A stretch of 64,000 nt of DNA, taken from positions 1 to 64,000 of the forward strand of contig NZ_FQZN01000011.1 in the NCBI RefSeq assembly GCF_900142015.1, read 5' to 3'. The DNA comes from Bacteroides stercorirosoris. GTDB taxonomy: Bacteria > Bacteroidota > Bacteroidia > Bacteroidales > Bacteroidaceae. A model generated the notes under the pieces. It saw nothing but the letters and a program-made list of their open reading frames with translations, had not been told where the DNA came from and made no database searches. Within the stretch, counting starts at the first letter, position 1, and each line of letters begins with the position of its first letter. Made by a program: the position numbers and the translations under genes. Positions 53,113 through 63,700 of the stretch are shown one piece after another.

Positions 53113-54534
53113 ATGAGAAAACTTTCATCTTTATTACTTTTGCTAGTCTTATCCATCTGCTGGAGCTATGCGCAACAAGCCAAATATGTATTCTACTTTA
53201 TTGGCGACGGAATGGGCGTCAACCAAGTGCAAGGTACAGAAATCTATCGGGCAGAACTGGAAGGGAAAATGGGAATTGCCCCTTTACTATTTACTCAGTT
53301 CCCCTATTCTACCGTCGCAATTACCAATTCTGCCACAAACAGGGTTACAGACTCGGCTGCCGCAGGTACAGCACTTGCTACCGGCCGTAAGACCCAAAAC
53401 AGCGCAATTGGCGTATTGAAGGATCAGGAAACCCCAATTAGCAGTGTAGCTGTATGGGCAAAGAATAAAGGCTGCCGGGTGGGCATTGCCACCAGCGTCA
53501 CCGTCAACCATGCAACTCCCGGAGCCTTTTACGCACATGCCGCTAAGCGTACACTTTATCACGAGATCGGAAAAGACTTATATAAGACCGGCTTCGATTT
53601 CTATGCCGGTTCCGACTTCCGGGATGCAACAGACAAGAACAATCCCACGACTGACAACTTATATGAGATGGCCGGCAAAAACGGATATACCATCGCACGC
53701 GGTTATAAAGATTATCTGAAACAGAGCAAAAAAGCTGATAAGATGCTCCTACTGCAAACTGAAGAAGCCTCTAAAAGTGAATTTGTAGCCATTCCTTATG
53801 CAATCGACCGTAAAAAGGGAGATATGACTCTTCAGGACATCACCCGTTCCGCCATCAATTTCTTGTCAAAAGATTTATCCAAAGGCTTTTTCCTGATGGT
53901 AGAAGGGGGAAGAATTGACTGGGCCTGCCACAGCAATGATGCTGCAACCACATTTCATGAAATAATAGACTTCGATAATACCATCAAGATAGCTTATGAG
54001 TTTTATTCGCAACATCCGGATGAAACACTGATAGTTGTCACTGCCGATCACGAAACCGGAGGCTTTGTACTGGGCACAGGCACTTATGACCTGAATCTAC
54101 AAGTATTGAAAAACCAAAAAGTCAGCGAAAACGGCTTCACCCGTATCGTCAACGAAATGCGCGCCAAGACCAACAATCAAGTGAGCTGGGAAGCCATACG
54201 ACAGGCCTTGAAAGACAATTTCGGTTTCTGGGATAAGATAGAACTAACTGCCGAGCAGGAAGCCCGATTGAAAACGGTTCATGAAAAAAGCCTGATGCAT
54301 CAGGAGATGAAGCTGGAAAAGAGCGAATATGCACAAGACGAACCGATAGCATCGGAAGCTAAACGTATCATCAATGAAATAGCTCTTGTAGGCTGGACCA
54401 GCGGAGGACATTCAGCCGGTTATGTTCCAGTATTTGCCATTGGAGCCGGAGCAGATCTGTTTCAAGGGCGTATAGACAACACAGAGATACCTATAAAAAT
54501 CGCTCAAGCTGCCGGATACCCTATAGATTTCTAA
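53113..54534 (+). CDS. Exported alkaline phosphatase
   Basis: A 473-residue exported enzyme, signal peptide MRKLSSLLLLLVLSICWSYA. VFYFIGDGMGVNQVQG carries the metal-binding Asp, TDSAAAGTALATGRKT the nucleophilic Ser of the alkaline phosphatase family, VEGGRIDWACHSNDAAT and VTADHETGGFVLG the remaining metal ligands, and WTSGGHSAG the final His. All expected motifs are intact. The gene follows the DUF2264 gene by 34 bp. It would release phosphate from phosphomonoesters in the periplasm, possibly the product of the GDPD-like lipoprotein. Confidence 0.94.
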   Translation: MRKLSSLLLLLVLSICWSYAQQAKYVFYFIGDGMGVNQVQGTEIYRAELEGKMGIAPLLFTQFPYSTVAITNSATNRVTDSAAAGTALATGRKTQNSAIGVLKDQETPISSVAVWAKNKGCRVGIATSVTVNHATPGAFYAHAAKRTLYHEIGKDLYKTGFDFYAGSDFRDATDKNNPTTDNLYEMAGKNGYTIARGYKDYLKQSKKADKMLLLQTEEASKSEFVAIPYAIDRKKGDMTLQDITRSAINFLSKDLSKGFFLMVEGGRIDWACHSNDAATTFHEIIDFDNTIKIAYEFYSQHPDETLIVVTADHETGGFVLGTGTYDLNLQVLKNQKVSENGFTRIVNEMRAKTNNQVSWEAIRQALKDNFGFWDKIELTAEQEARLKTVHEKSLMHQEMKLEKSEYAQDEPIASEAKRIINEIALVGWTSGGHSAGYVPVFAIGAGADLFQGRIDNTEIPIKIAQAAGYPIDF

Positions 54535-54551
54535 ATGATTATGAATTTATC

Positions 54552-54583
54552 TTAGGCACGAATTACGTGTAATCCGTGCCTAA
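54552..54583. terminator. Bidirectional terminator between alkaline phosphatase and hybrid regulator
   Basis: TTAGGCACG and CGTGCCTAA are perfect 9-bp complements around a 14-nt loop that contains a further ATTAC/GTAAT pairing. It lies between two convergent genes and overlaps the stop codon of the regulator. Confidence 0.7.
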
Positions 54584-57500
54584 ACCTCCGAATCTTTTCT
54601 TTTCTGATAACTCTGTGGCGTACACCCGTACTGATTTTTGAAACAACGGCTGAAATACACTGGCGAACTGAATCCACAGCGATCGCTTACCTCCGCAATC
54701 GGCAAATCAGAATATCGACGAAGAAGAGTTGCAGCATGTTTCAAGCGGTAATTGAGTACAAAGTTATTAGGAGTCATGCCCGTCAAAGCTTTAAATTTGG
54801 AATACAGCAAAGAACGACCTATACCAACTTCCTTACATAATTCCGGTATATCAAAATCAGGATCGTCAATATGTTCCTCGATAATTTGTGACGTTTTGCG
54901 CAACATCTCCTGATCCAGCGGATTGATGCTGGTCAAATCTATTTCCGACAGAGGTTTCTTACGAAGCTGATGTTGTATCAGCAATCTGTTCCTTACCAGA
55001 TTATTAGCTCTTGCCAAAAGCAACTGTGCATTGAAAGGTTTGCTTATATAGTCATCCGCCCCACGATTCAACCCCTCAATACTCTGCTCCGTATTGTTGA
55101 GCGCAGTAAGCAGAATAATAGGAATATGGCACAAATCAACATTATTCTTTATTTGCAGGCACATTTCAATTCCAGTCATTTCAGGCATCATAATATCCGA
55201 TATAATCAGACTCGGCTTATGCTCGTAGGCTTGAGCAAGCCCTTCTTTTCCATTATTCGCCAAGTAGACTTGATAGAAAGGTTCAAAAAGCTGTTTCAAG
55301 ATTTGCAGCAGTTCTTTATTGTCTTCCACCAACAACAGTTTCCTGTCGTTCTCTTTTGCCGTTTCCTGCAATAGTGAGTCTCCCGGTACAGGAACTTCAT
55401 AAAAAGAGGCTATTTTCTCGCCTAACAATGGTCCTGTAGTAGTCATCATATCAGATACACTATCAACAAATTGAATATGTTCGTCTTCCTTATAGATACT
55501 CATGTTGAGCGATAAAGTAATTGTAAAAGTGCTGCCCTTCCCTACCTCACCTTCTACAGAAATTGCCCCATGATGTTTTTCTACGATGCTTTTGGTCAAA
55601 GCCAAACCGATGCCCGTACCTGGAGATTGTTCGTTTCCCTTCTGATTCCCGCCCTGATAAAAGCGGTCGAAAATACGGGCGGAATCCAAATCTGAGATGC
55701 CACTACCGGTATCGCAAATCTGTATCTTCACATTACCGTTATCAGTGGCAATTATCATACCTATTTTCCCTCCGTCAGGGGTATATTTAAAAGCATTTGA
55801 AAGCAAATTAAAAAACACTTTCTCCAATTGTTTAGCATCAAACCAGCACACTATTTCCACCGGATTGCACTGAAAATCATAGCAAATGTTACGTTGATGT
55901 GCAAAGTCACTGAACGAAAGAAATATCTCTTTCAGGAATTTCCCTATATCCCGCTTCTCTATTTGCAATATAAAGCGGTTCTGGGTAAATCGTCTGAAGT
56001 CCAAAAGTTCAGAAACCAAATTAGTCATCTGCTGTGCACTCTGCTTTATTTTCAATATCTTGTTGTATACTTGCGGAGGAAGCAGCTGATTTTGCAACAA
56101 AGTATCAATATGGCTGACAATCAGTGTCAATGGAGTACGGAATTCGTGACTCACATTAGTAAAAAATACCAGCTTGGCATGATTCATTTCTTCTATATGC
56201 TGTTTTTCGATACGCTCTTTTTCCAGCGATTGCGCCAAAGCCTGTTTTGCGAATCGGTTTCGGGCATAGTAAGTGATGCCCGAAACAATTGTAATCATAT
56301 AGAATATCCATGCCCACCAAGTGGCATACCAAGGAGTGGCAATATGAATAGCCAATTGAATAGGAAGCTGACCGGAAGCATACGCCATACGTACATAAAG
56401 TGTATAATCGCCCGGATCGAGGTTTGTATATCTGGCCTCCGGAGTCGGAGTAAATGTCCAGACTCTATCCAATCCTTCCAATTTATATTCAAAGCCTTGC
56501 TGCGCATATTTGTTCTGATAATCAGAATGGGCAAACTTGATAAGCAGATTATTTTCTTCAGTATCCAGCATTAGCTTCTTCGTAAAAGGAAGCGCTGCAG
56601 TGAGTATTTTATTTTCAGGCGACGCTTCTATCAACCGATTATTAACATGAAGAGTAGAGAAATAAAGAGAACTTATCTCTACCTGGGAAGTATGAAATTC
56701 TTCTTCTGCCAAAAGAGTAACCCCTTTTGTGTCTCCAATATAGATTTTATTGTCCGAAGAGACATAAATCCCGCAATCCCGGATGATCGGAGCCTTGAGA
56801 TAGACTTCTTTCTGTCCCAAGCTGGTAAATGACTGCTCTTTCGGATCAAAAAGTATGATTCCCCGGTCTCCGGTAAGGATAAACTTATTGCTGGCAGTCT
56901 GTTTCACATTGTAGCAATAATTGCTGGGCAATGTGCTGTTCTCCGTATTATAAACAATCATTTTTCTGGTATTCCGATCATAATACAGTAATCCGCTTCC
57001 TAACGTACAGATATATGCACCGTCTTTTGTCACCCGCACATGCGATATGCTGCCCTTATAGCCCATATCCTGCAGCTTGAGAGTACTTCTTTGAGTAACA
57101 TCAGAAAGAGGGACGATCACAACTCTGTCTGCCTGGTTAGCATAGAAGTTCCCTTCTGCATCAATATCAAAATTTATACAGTAAGACTCCGGTTTGAACA
57201 GAAACGTAAAGTGATTAGTCACCGGATCGAGTTGAAAAACACCTTCACGGGAAGAAAGATAAAGTTTACCATTCCACATCTTGACCTGATAGATGAAATG
57301 GCGCGGAGCCGGAGTATTTTCCAACTGATGTTCCAGATAATTATAAAAGCTTTTTTTCTGAAAATCATAACGTGACAATCCTCCTAGGTGGGTTCCGATA
57401 TACAGGTAGTCATTCTCCCGGTCATAGCAGATGCTCTTTACATTGTTATGTGGAATAGAGTTCGGCCCCCCCGCCGTAAATTGATGTACCAGTTCCCAGT

Positions 57501-58596
57501 TTTCATTTATGCAACCTAAACCTCCTCCGTCAGTACTGACCCAAAGATTTCCATGTTTATCAGCCGTCATCTCACCAATATATGAATAATATAGGTTGGA
57601 AAGATTTCCGGCCTGGTAGTCATAGTGTACAAATCCACTGCGGTCGGGAGTAAAATAGTTCACTCCTCCATAGAAACTTCCTATCCAGATAGTTCCTTGT
57701 TGGTCAGTATAAAGAGAAAAAATGGAAGGATGATTTAAGCCCCCCACATACTGAGGTATCTGTATCAGTGTATAGGTTTGCTTCCGGACATCATACTTTT
57801 GTAAACCAACGAAAGTTCCAAACCAAATATTATGCTCATCATCCTCGACAAAGGCACGTATCTGCATATTGCGGATTCCAGCACTTCCGGTAAGTGCGTA
57901 AGGAACTTTTTGCAATACATTATCCTTGAGCCGATACAATCCTTGCATGCGAGTGCCTATCCACACTTCTTCGTCCGAACTCTCGAAAATGCAATATACA
58001 TCTATATTTTCCAGTAAAAACCGGGATGGTTGGAGTGTGTTTTGGGGAATGATATACATTCCTTCCATCATGCCGACATATATATTGGTTTCGCTAATTG
58101 CCAGCGTGTTTACGGTATAAGGAGGAAGTTTCACTTTCGACCGGACGGTGTGCTGTCGGCAATCATAAGCGAAAAGAGAATCTTTCCGGGCATACCATAT
58201 TTCATTCTGATAGACAGCCAAAGCGGTAGTAGCATTGTCTGTCGTATATTGCTTAAATGTGGAGGCATGAATGTCATAGCCAAACAAATTATTATCAGCT
58301 ATGAAGAAAATATCGCCATCGATATCATGAACAATGAAAGGTACATAATTACCGATCCAAAGTTTTTCCCCATCCGCATCTGTAATTTCACCTTTGACAT
58401 AAGTGATTTGCTCTCCATCATACATATTGATGCCTTCCTGCGTTCCAAACCACATCCGTCCCAATCCATCTTGGGCAATACTCAAAACCGAAGGTTGTGA
58501 TAGTCCATTTTGCAAGCCCAAATTACGGAAATATTCGGCAGTTGCCGGAAGTGTGCTAAATAGCAAAAGAAGTAGAGATATGATTCTGTTTTTCAT
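54580..58596 (-). CDS. Hybrid two-component system regulator (HTCS) of the PUL
   Basis: A 1338-residue one-protein signalling system. A signal peptide is followed by about 14 beta-propeller blades (repeats such as NIWFGTFVGLQKYD and GTIWIGSFYGGVNYF), a Y_Y_Y domain near residues 690-750 and a membrane helix near 765-790. Next are the histidine kinase with NVSHEFRTPLTLI near residue 815 and its ATP-binding NALSNAFKYTP-like and GTGIGLALTKSI motifs, the receiver domain with IISDIMMPEMTG near residue 1134, and a C-terminal AraC-type HTH (ISEVSDRCGFSS-like segment). It would sense the imported oligosaccharide in the periplasm and activate the susC operon. Confidence 0.95.
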   Translation of the reverse strand: MKNRIISLLLLLFSTLPATAEYFRNLGLQNGLSQPSVLSIAQDGLGRMWFGTQEGINMYDGEQITYVKGEITDADGEKLWIGNYVPFIVHDIDGDIFFIADNNLFGYDIHASTFKQYTTDNATTALAVYQNEIWYARKDSLFAYDCRQHTVRSKVKLPPYTVNTLAISETNIYVGMMEGMYIIPQNTLQPSRFLLENIDVYCIFESSDEEVWIGTRMQGLYRLKDNVLQKVPYALTGSAGIRNMQIRAFVEDDEHNIWFGTFVGLQKYDVRKQTYTLIQIPQYVGGLNHPSIFSLYTDQQGTIWIGSFYGGVNYFTPDRSGFVHYDYQAGNLSNLYYSYIGEMTADKHGNLWVSTDGGGLGCINENWELVHQFTAGGPNSIPHNNVKSICYDRENDYLYIGTHLGGLSRYDFQKKSFYNYLEHQLENTPAPRHFIYQVKMWNGKLYLSSREGVFQLDPVTNHFTFLFKPESYCINFDIDAEGNFYANQADRVVIVPLSDVTQRSTLKLQDMGYKGSISHVRVTKDGAYICTLGSGLLYYDRNTRKMIVYNTENSTLPSNYCYNVKQTASNKFILTGDRGIILFDPKEQSFTSLGQKEVYLKAPIIRDCGIYVSSDNKIYIGDTKGVTLLAEEEFHTSQVEISSLYFSTLHVNNRLIEASPENKILTAALPFTKKLMLDTEENNLLIKFAHSDYQNKYAQQGFEYKLEGLDRVWTFTPTPEARYTNLDPGDYTLYVRMAYASGQLPIQLAIHIATPWYATWWAWIFYMITIVSGITYYARNRFAKQALAQSLEKERIEKQHIEEMNHAKLVFFTNVSHEFRTPLTLIVSHIDTLLQNQLLPPQVYNKILKIKQSAQQMTNLVSELLDFRRFTQNRFILQIEKRDIGKFLKEIFLSFSDFAHQRNICYDFQCNPVEIVCWFDAKQLEKVFFNLLSNAFKYTPDGGKIGMIIATDNGNVKIQICDTGSGISDLDSARIFDRFYQGGNQKGNEQSPGTGIGLALTKSIVEKHHGAISVEGEVGKGSTFTITLSLNMSIYKEDEHIQFVDSVSDMMTTTGPLLGEKIASFYEVPVPGDSLLQETAKENDRKLLLVEDNKELLQILKQLFEPFYQVYLANNGKEGLAQAYEHKPSLIISDIMMPEMTGIEMCLQIKNNVDLCHIPIILLTALNNTEQSIEGLNRGADDYISKPFNAQLLLARANNLVRNRLLIQHQLRKKPLSEIDLTSINPLDQEMLRKTSQIIEEHIDDPDFDIPELCKEVGIGRSLLYSKFKALTGMTPNNFVLNYRLKHAATLLRRYSDLPIAEVSDRCGFSSPVYFSRCFKNQYGCTPQSYQKRKDSEV

Positions 58597-58681
58597 TAGT
58601 ATGGTTTCCGCATTTTATTATAAATGCAAAAATAAGGAAAAAAGAATATAGCTCCTACTAAAACAAAGTTTATTGTTGAAA

Positions 58682-58726
58682 GAACTGCCCCCAAAAGTTA
58701 GACATAAAACTTTAAGAGTGCAGTTC
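58682..58726. repeat. 45-bp palindrome resembling insertion-sequence ends
   Basis: GAACTGC (58682) and GCAGTTC (58720) are inverted repeats that bracket CCCCCAAAAGTTAGACA and AAACTTTAAGAGT. Sequences of the type GAACTGCCCCCAAAAGTT resemble the tips of IS3-family elements, so this may be two ends left after an internal deletion. No transposase sequence remains. The rest of the 58597-58773 gap holds nothing else I recognise. Confidence 0.4.
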
Positions 58727-58773
58727 ATATCCAACTCTTGAGGATCTTTATTTTTATCTTTTAAGGCATATCC

Positions 58774-59070
58774 TTATTTGAAAAGCAACTGTGCCATGTG
58801 ATACAAACTTCTACGCCAAGTCTGGAATTCATGCGCCGTATCGGGAGAAACGAACCACGTTGCCTTAAAACCGGCAGCCTTGAGATCGTTCACAGCCTTA
58901 ATGGCAATCTGTTCGGGATTTGCGATATTACGCATATTAACAGCCACGTCAATAGAGAAGTAATCTTTATAAGCATCCTTCAGTCCTGTTTCGCCGCTTT
59001 GTGCGAACCCGTTATTTGCGCTCATGGCAAATGCCAACGCGCAAAGGGAAAATTTGAATAAATATTTCAT
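58774..59070 (-). pseudogene. Deletion remnant joining GH10 xylanase N-terminus to esterase C-terminus
   Basis: The 98-residue product starts with a signal peptide (MKYLFKFSLCALAFAMSANN) and GLKDAYKDYFSIDVAVNMRN, which resembles the beginning of Bacteroides GH10 xylanases. It then passes into LKAAGFKATWFVSPDTAHEF and TWRRSLYHMAQLLFK, which resembles the C-terminus of CE1-type (feruloyl) esterases. The reading frame is intact across the joint, so one large internal deletion in a GH10-CE1 bimodular gene would create it. No catalytic domain is complete, so the product cannot be an active enzyme. The ATG at 59070 starts the signal peptide. Confidence 0.7.
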
Positions 59071-59394
59071 CTGATAATTATTTAAAAGGTTTTTCATTGT
59101 ATATCTATTCATCTACAATTTCATGTATTTTTCCATGCATATCACTCACTAATTGGAAACGGTTACAAAAGAACGCTTTTTTCAGAGAGATTCTTCATAT
59201 TTGCGTAACACGTTTTTTCGTTTATGTTACCTCCTTTAATAAAAGTGAAGGAAAATGGGTTCTCAAGGGCAATATCGCCACTGAAATGAAGAGATAAAGA
59301 TGATTGTAATCAAAACGAAACATGCATGACACAAAAACATAACACACATGTCTGAACTTTGCCGCCATTAATTAATCGACTACAACTAATGATT
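59071..59394. other. Intergenic region before the porin gene
   Basis: This 324-bp AT-rich gap separates the GH10-esterase remnant from the porin gene. It contains GAACTTTG (59352-59359), a near match to the -7 consensus, but no convincing -33 element. Apart from that I see nothing. Confidence 0.4.
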
Positions 59395-60450
59395 ATGAAG
59401 AAAAGCGTATTCATGCTGCTCATCACCCTGCTGTCACTGGCAGCAAACGCCCAGACGCCGTACCGCAACGAGGACGGAAAGAAGATTGATAAAGAAGAGT
59501 TGGAAACAAAGGATTACCTGCCGGAAATACACGGTACTATCCGTACTAAGTTTGAGTATCAGACTGAAATGGCTGCCAGCCGTTTCGAAGTACGCAACGC
59601 ACGCATCAGCATTACCGGAAATGTATTGCCTATCGTAGCTTATAAGGCGGAAATTGATCTCTCCGATGAAGGACAAATCAAAATGCTGGATGCCTACGCC
59701 CGCCTTTTCCCGATAAAAGACCTGACCGTCACCGCAGGACAAATGCGAGTACCATTTACAATTGACGCCCACCGCTCTCCACATCAGCAATATTTCGCTA
59801 ACCGTTCGTTTATCGCGAAACAAGTTGGTAATGTACGTGACGTTGGTGTTACATTGGGATATAAATTCGGCACAGGAATACCTGTAACCTTAGAGGGCGG
59901 TCTCTACAACGGTTCGGGACTGACTAATCAAAAAGAATGGCACAAAGAAGTGAACTATTCTGCCAAAGCACAGTTCCTGTTTGCCAAGAAGCTGAATCTG
60001 GCTTTAAGCATACAGAGCATCCAGCCGCAAGATGTAAGGATAAACTCGTATGATATCGGTGCTTTCTATGAATTCGGACGCTTCCATATTGAAGGAGAGT
60101 ATTTGTACAAAACTTATGCAGACAATGCCTATGACAACGTGCATGCCGTAAATAGTTTTATCAATTACGACCTCCCTTTACGAAAAGTATTCAACAAAAT
60201 GTCTTTCCTGGCACGCTATGACATGATGACCAGCCAAAGCGATGGGAAAGCCATTGATGAAGAAACCGGCGCTTTGACTACCACCGACTACAAACGCCAC
60301 CGTATAACCGGAGGTATCACTTTCAGCCTCAGCAAAGCATTCCGTACAGACCTCCGGCTGAACTACGAAAAGTATTTCTACGCCAAAAACAGCATTGCCA
60401 AAGAGTCTGAACAAGATAAGATTGTATTAGAACTGATGGTGAGGTTCTAA
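59395..60450 (+). CDS. OprP/OprO-like phosphate-selective porin
   Basis: A 351-residue outer membrane protein with a signal peptide (MKKSVFMLLITLLSLAANAQ). The body consists of alternating amphipathic strands (ARISITGNVLPIVAYKAEIDL, LTVTAGQMRVPFTID) and ends in KIVLELMVRF, with a terminal Phe expected for outer membrane insertion. The OprP-type signature GQMRVPF and RSFIAKQVGNVRDVGVTLGY are visible. It would import phosphate or polyphosphate. The ATG at 59395 starts the signal peptide. Confidence 0.9.
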   Translation: MKKSVFMLLITLLSLAANAQTPYRNEDGKKIDKEELETKDYLPEIHGTIRTKFEYQTEMAASRFEVRNARISITGNVLPIVAYKAEIDLSDEGQIKMLDAYARLFPIKDLTVTAGQMRVPFTIDAHRSPHQQYFANRSFIAKQVGNVRDVGVTLGYKFGTGIPVTLEGGLYNGSGLTNQKEWHKEVNYSAKAQFLFAKKLNLALSIQSIQPQDVRINSYDIGAFYEFGRFHIEGEYLYKTYADNAYDNVHAVNSFINYDLPLRKVFNKMSFLARYDMMTSQSDGKAIDEETGALTTTDYKRHRITGGITFSLSKAFRTDLRLNYEKYFYAKNSIAKESEQDKIVLELMVRF

Positions 60451-60472
60451 GGCACGCAAAACTTTGAAATAA

Positions 60473-60706
60473 TCAGTTCCGCTCAGGCCGGTACAGGATA
60501 CCGAATATATTAATCAAATACCCTGTCAGACAAACGATGGGAGCTACCCTTATACGCAATCCGCTGAATATATCAGGGTTGTAGGCGGCGGGGGTACTCC
60601 CCTCGCCGCTCATGAACAGATATCCCACTATTATTATTACCGAGCCAATTAGCAGAATCACATAATTTCTCCTGCCAAATACCGTTTCTGTCTCCTTCTG
60701 CTTCAT
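60473..60706 (-). CDS. DUF3098 small membrane protein
   Basis: A 77-residue protein with two transmembrane helices (NYVILLIGSVIIIVGYLF and APIVCLTGYLINIFGIL) linked by a loop with YNPDIFSGLRIRV, the DUF3098 pattern. This family is limited to Bacteroidetes and has no known function; its gene often lies near ftsX. The ATG at 60706 (MKQKETETVFG) was chosen over the one at 60721. It follows the GT117 gene by 15 bp or so and is probably co-transcribed with it. Confidence 0.8.
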   Translation of the reverse strand: MKQKETETVFGRRNYVILLIGSVIIIVGYLFMSGEGSTPAAYNPDIFSGLRIRVAPIVCLTGYLINIFGILYRPERN

Positions 60707-60736
60707 TATTTTTGATCCCATATTCTGCTTTTGTTT

Positions 60737-63700
60737 TTAGTTCTTATAACCCATGTTTGGAGCAAATAGTGCATATTTATCTTCAAACCGTCTGTTGCTC
60801 TCTTTATATCTCTCTTCATCTACCTTCTTCAGAAGTTCATTACATTGGTTCCACTGCCAGAATTTATAGATGCAATCATTGTGGACCATTTCCATACGGT
60901 TCCCCTTTAATGAAAAAGCCCAGTTGATATAATCTTCCGCTTCGGCTATCAAATGCTCTGTCAGGGTTATCGCTTTCATCTTTTCGCCCAATGCGGCATA
61001 GGCTGTTGCTATGCTATAAGAACCGCTTTCATACGTTTCGGGAACATTATATCCCGGAACAGCCTGTTCCGCATAAGCAAGTACTTTCTTTGCACGCGCA
61101 GGGTCTCCTTGTATTATCAGTTCTTTGGCCAGTTGCGCGAAAAGCCTGCGATGATACCAACACGTACGCAGGGTTGTTTCATCCAGATAGAGCCCCGGAG
61201 TATTCAGCCCGCCATATTTATATCTGTTCATTACATTGTCATAAAGCCTTTCCACATCTACTGCATAAGGCCTGTTTTCGTCGGCATCTCCCCACTTCTT
61301 ATAGTCAAAAGGCGTAAAGCGGAATGCTAATCCTTCCTGCACAAAGTAATTGTCAAACTTCAGTTTACTGACACTCCCTACGGAGATTGCAAGGTAAAGC
61401 GGACGTTCCCAATTACAGTTCGCCAGTATCTCCAGCATCAGTAAATCTACTTTGTTCAGCATGCGTATATCTTTTAAAGGAATATAAAGTTTGTCCGGTA
61501 TTGCATCTTTCAGTTCTTCCCCCTTCAAATGTCGGATTGCTTTAGGAAGCATGATTCCCGAACGAAGCAGCGCGTCCTTATCAATATGGATATTTATCGT
61601 ATCCGTAGGGATTACATTAAATTCCTGTCTCTCTGAGAATATCCAATATTTCAAGATATTTTTTATTTCAAACGGGTCTTCTCCAAAGCTGTCACGTGCT
61701 TCCTCCGGATTTCTCCGGTACAATTCCTCTATTTGCTTTTTCAGTTCCGGGCGTACGACCACATATTCGTTTTTACCTTCCTGATATTGATTCTTATTCC
61801 AACTTATAGGTAGTCCGGGAGCATCATACAACGGACATTGCTGTTGATAAATATACCAATCGGTCTGTGCGTAGCTTAGGTTGCAAACACGTGCATCCCT
61901 GCGTACTTCCTCCGTATCCTGATTATACCACAATGGGAAAGTATCATTATCCCCGTTACAAAAGATAATCGGATTTCCCGTATCGGGAAGAGTCATCAGA
62001 TAGTTAGCCCCAAAGTCGCGACAAGTGAAACGGGCACTCCGGTCATGGTCATCCCACGTCTGAGTGGCCATTTGCACCGGAATCAATAAACAGATTGTCA
62101 TTAATACACCGACTTGTACCGTAGAAGTCGTTTTCCGGCGAAGCGCATCACACAATCCGGCAGCACCTATCCCTATCCAGATAGCAAAAGCATAGAACGA
62201 ACCGGCGTATGCATAGTCCCGTTCGCGCGGCTGACCGGGTGTTTGATTCAGATAAAGCACAATAGCCAATCCTGTCATAAAGAAGAGGAAAAACAGTACA
62301 CTAAACTGCTGTTTGCCTTTCTTGCTGCAGTTCCATTGCCAATAGATGCCGAACAGTCCTAATAATAGCGGCAATCCGTAAAACACATTGTGCCCTTTGT
62401 TCTGGCGCAGGGATTCCGGCAACAAGCTCTGGTCTCCCAATCTTAAATTATCCAACCAGGAAATTCCTGTTATCCAGTTCCCATGTTCCGGTTCGCCACT
62501 TCCCTGCACATCATTCTGCCGTCCTACAAAGTTCCACAAGAAATAGCGCCAATACATATAATTGAGTTGATAGGTAATGAAATAAGTCAGGTTTTCTTTT
62601 TGTGTGGGAGCGGCCTCGTTTCCTCCTGTCCAATTTTTGTAAGAAGAAGCCATGCGCTCACTCCACATCCGGGGAAACAGCATATTCTGAGTATAGCACA
62701 CGTCTTCTTTATGCCGGATTATTTTATATTTGCCTTCTTCTTTATCCGGGCGATATACAGCACTCCCCTTTGTGGTTTTTACTCTGTAATAGTCACCCTC
62801 GGGCACATATTCCGGTTCGGAAGCGTAGGTTTTTCCATAAAGCAGGGGAGCACTTTCATACTGTTCTCGGTTCAGATAACTTTTGAGCGTAAAAATATTG
62901 TCCGGCGCATTCTCATTAAGCGGAGTATTGGCGCTGGCACGAATCAGTATCACCGCATAGGTGGTATAGCCTACGGTGAGCATAAGCAAGCACCACAAAG
63001 AAGTATGCAACATACGTTTTCGGAAACGATAAATGGCCCCGGCCAACATGAAAAATGTTAAAGCTAAAAAGCTTATCAGCCCTGTGTGGAAAGGAAGCCC
63101 GAATACATTGACAAAAAGCAGTTCGAACCAGCCTCCCATGTCAGCCATGCCGGGAATATAAACAAAAAGAATAAATATAATGAGAAGACCGGATATGGCA
63201 ATTGCAGCAGCTACTCCTTTAAGCGATATTGTCCGATATTTCTGATAATAGAAAACCAACACAATAGCCGGGATACAGAGCAAATTAAGCAAATGCACTC
63301 CGATTGACAGTCCGATGACATAAGCTATCAGGATAAGCCAACGGTCGCCATATACCGAATCCGATTCATCTTGCCAGCGAAGAATCATCCAAAACACCAG
63401 TGCCGTAAGAAAAGAAGAGAAAGCATAGACTTCACCTTCTACCGCACTGAACCAGAATGTGTCACTGAATGTATATGCCAAGGCTCCAACAAACCCTGCC
63501 CCCAGAATGATAATAACATCCGCCGTTGATAAATTCTGCCCATCATTTATTATCAGGAACCTTACTAAACGGGTGATACTCCAAAAAAGAAATAAGATAC
63601 AACCGGCACTCAGCAACGCATTCAGAAAATTAACCATCCAGGACACTTGTGACGGGTCGGAAGCAAACTGAGTAAACAGGTTTCCAACAAGCATATAGAA

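Noticed and set aside
55828..56574. Long plus-strand frame (248 residues) opposite the hybrid regulator
   Set aside because: It is a shadow over the kinase domain, without any recognisable motif or promoter.
58682..58726. Intact insertion sequence
   Set aside because: There is no room for a transposase gene between the ends; only the palindrome is present.
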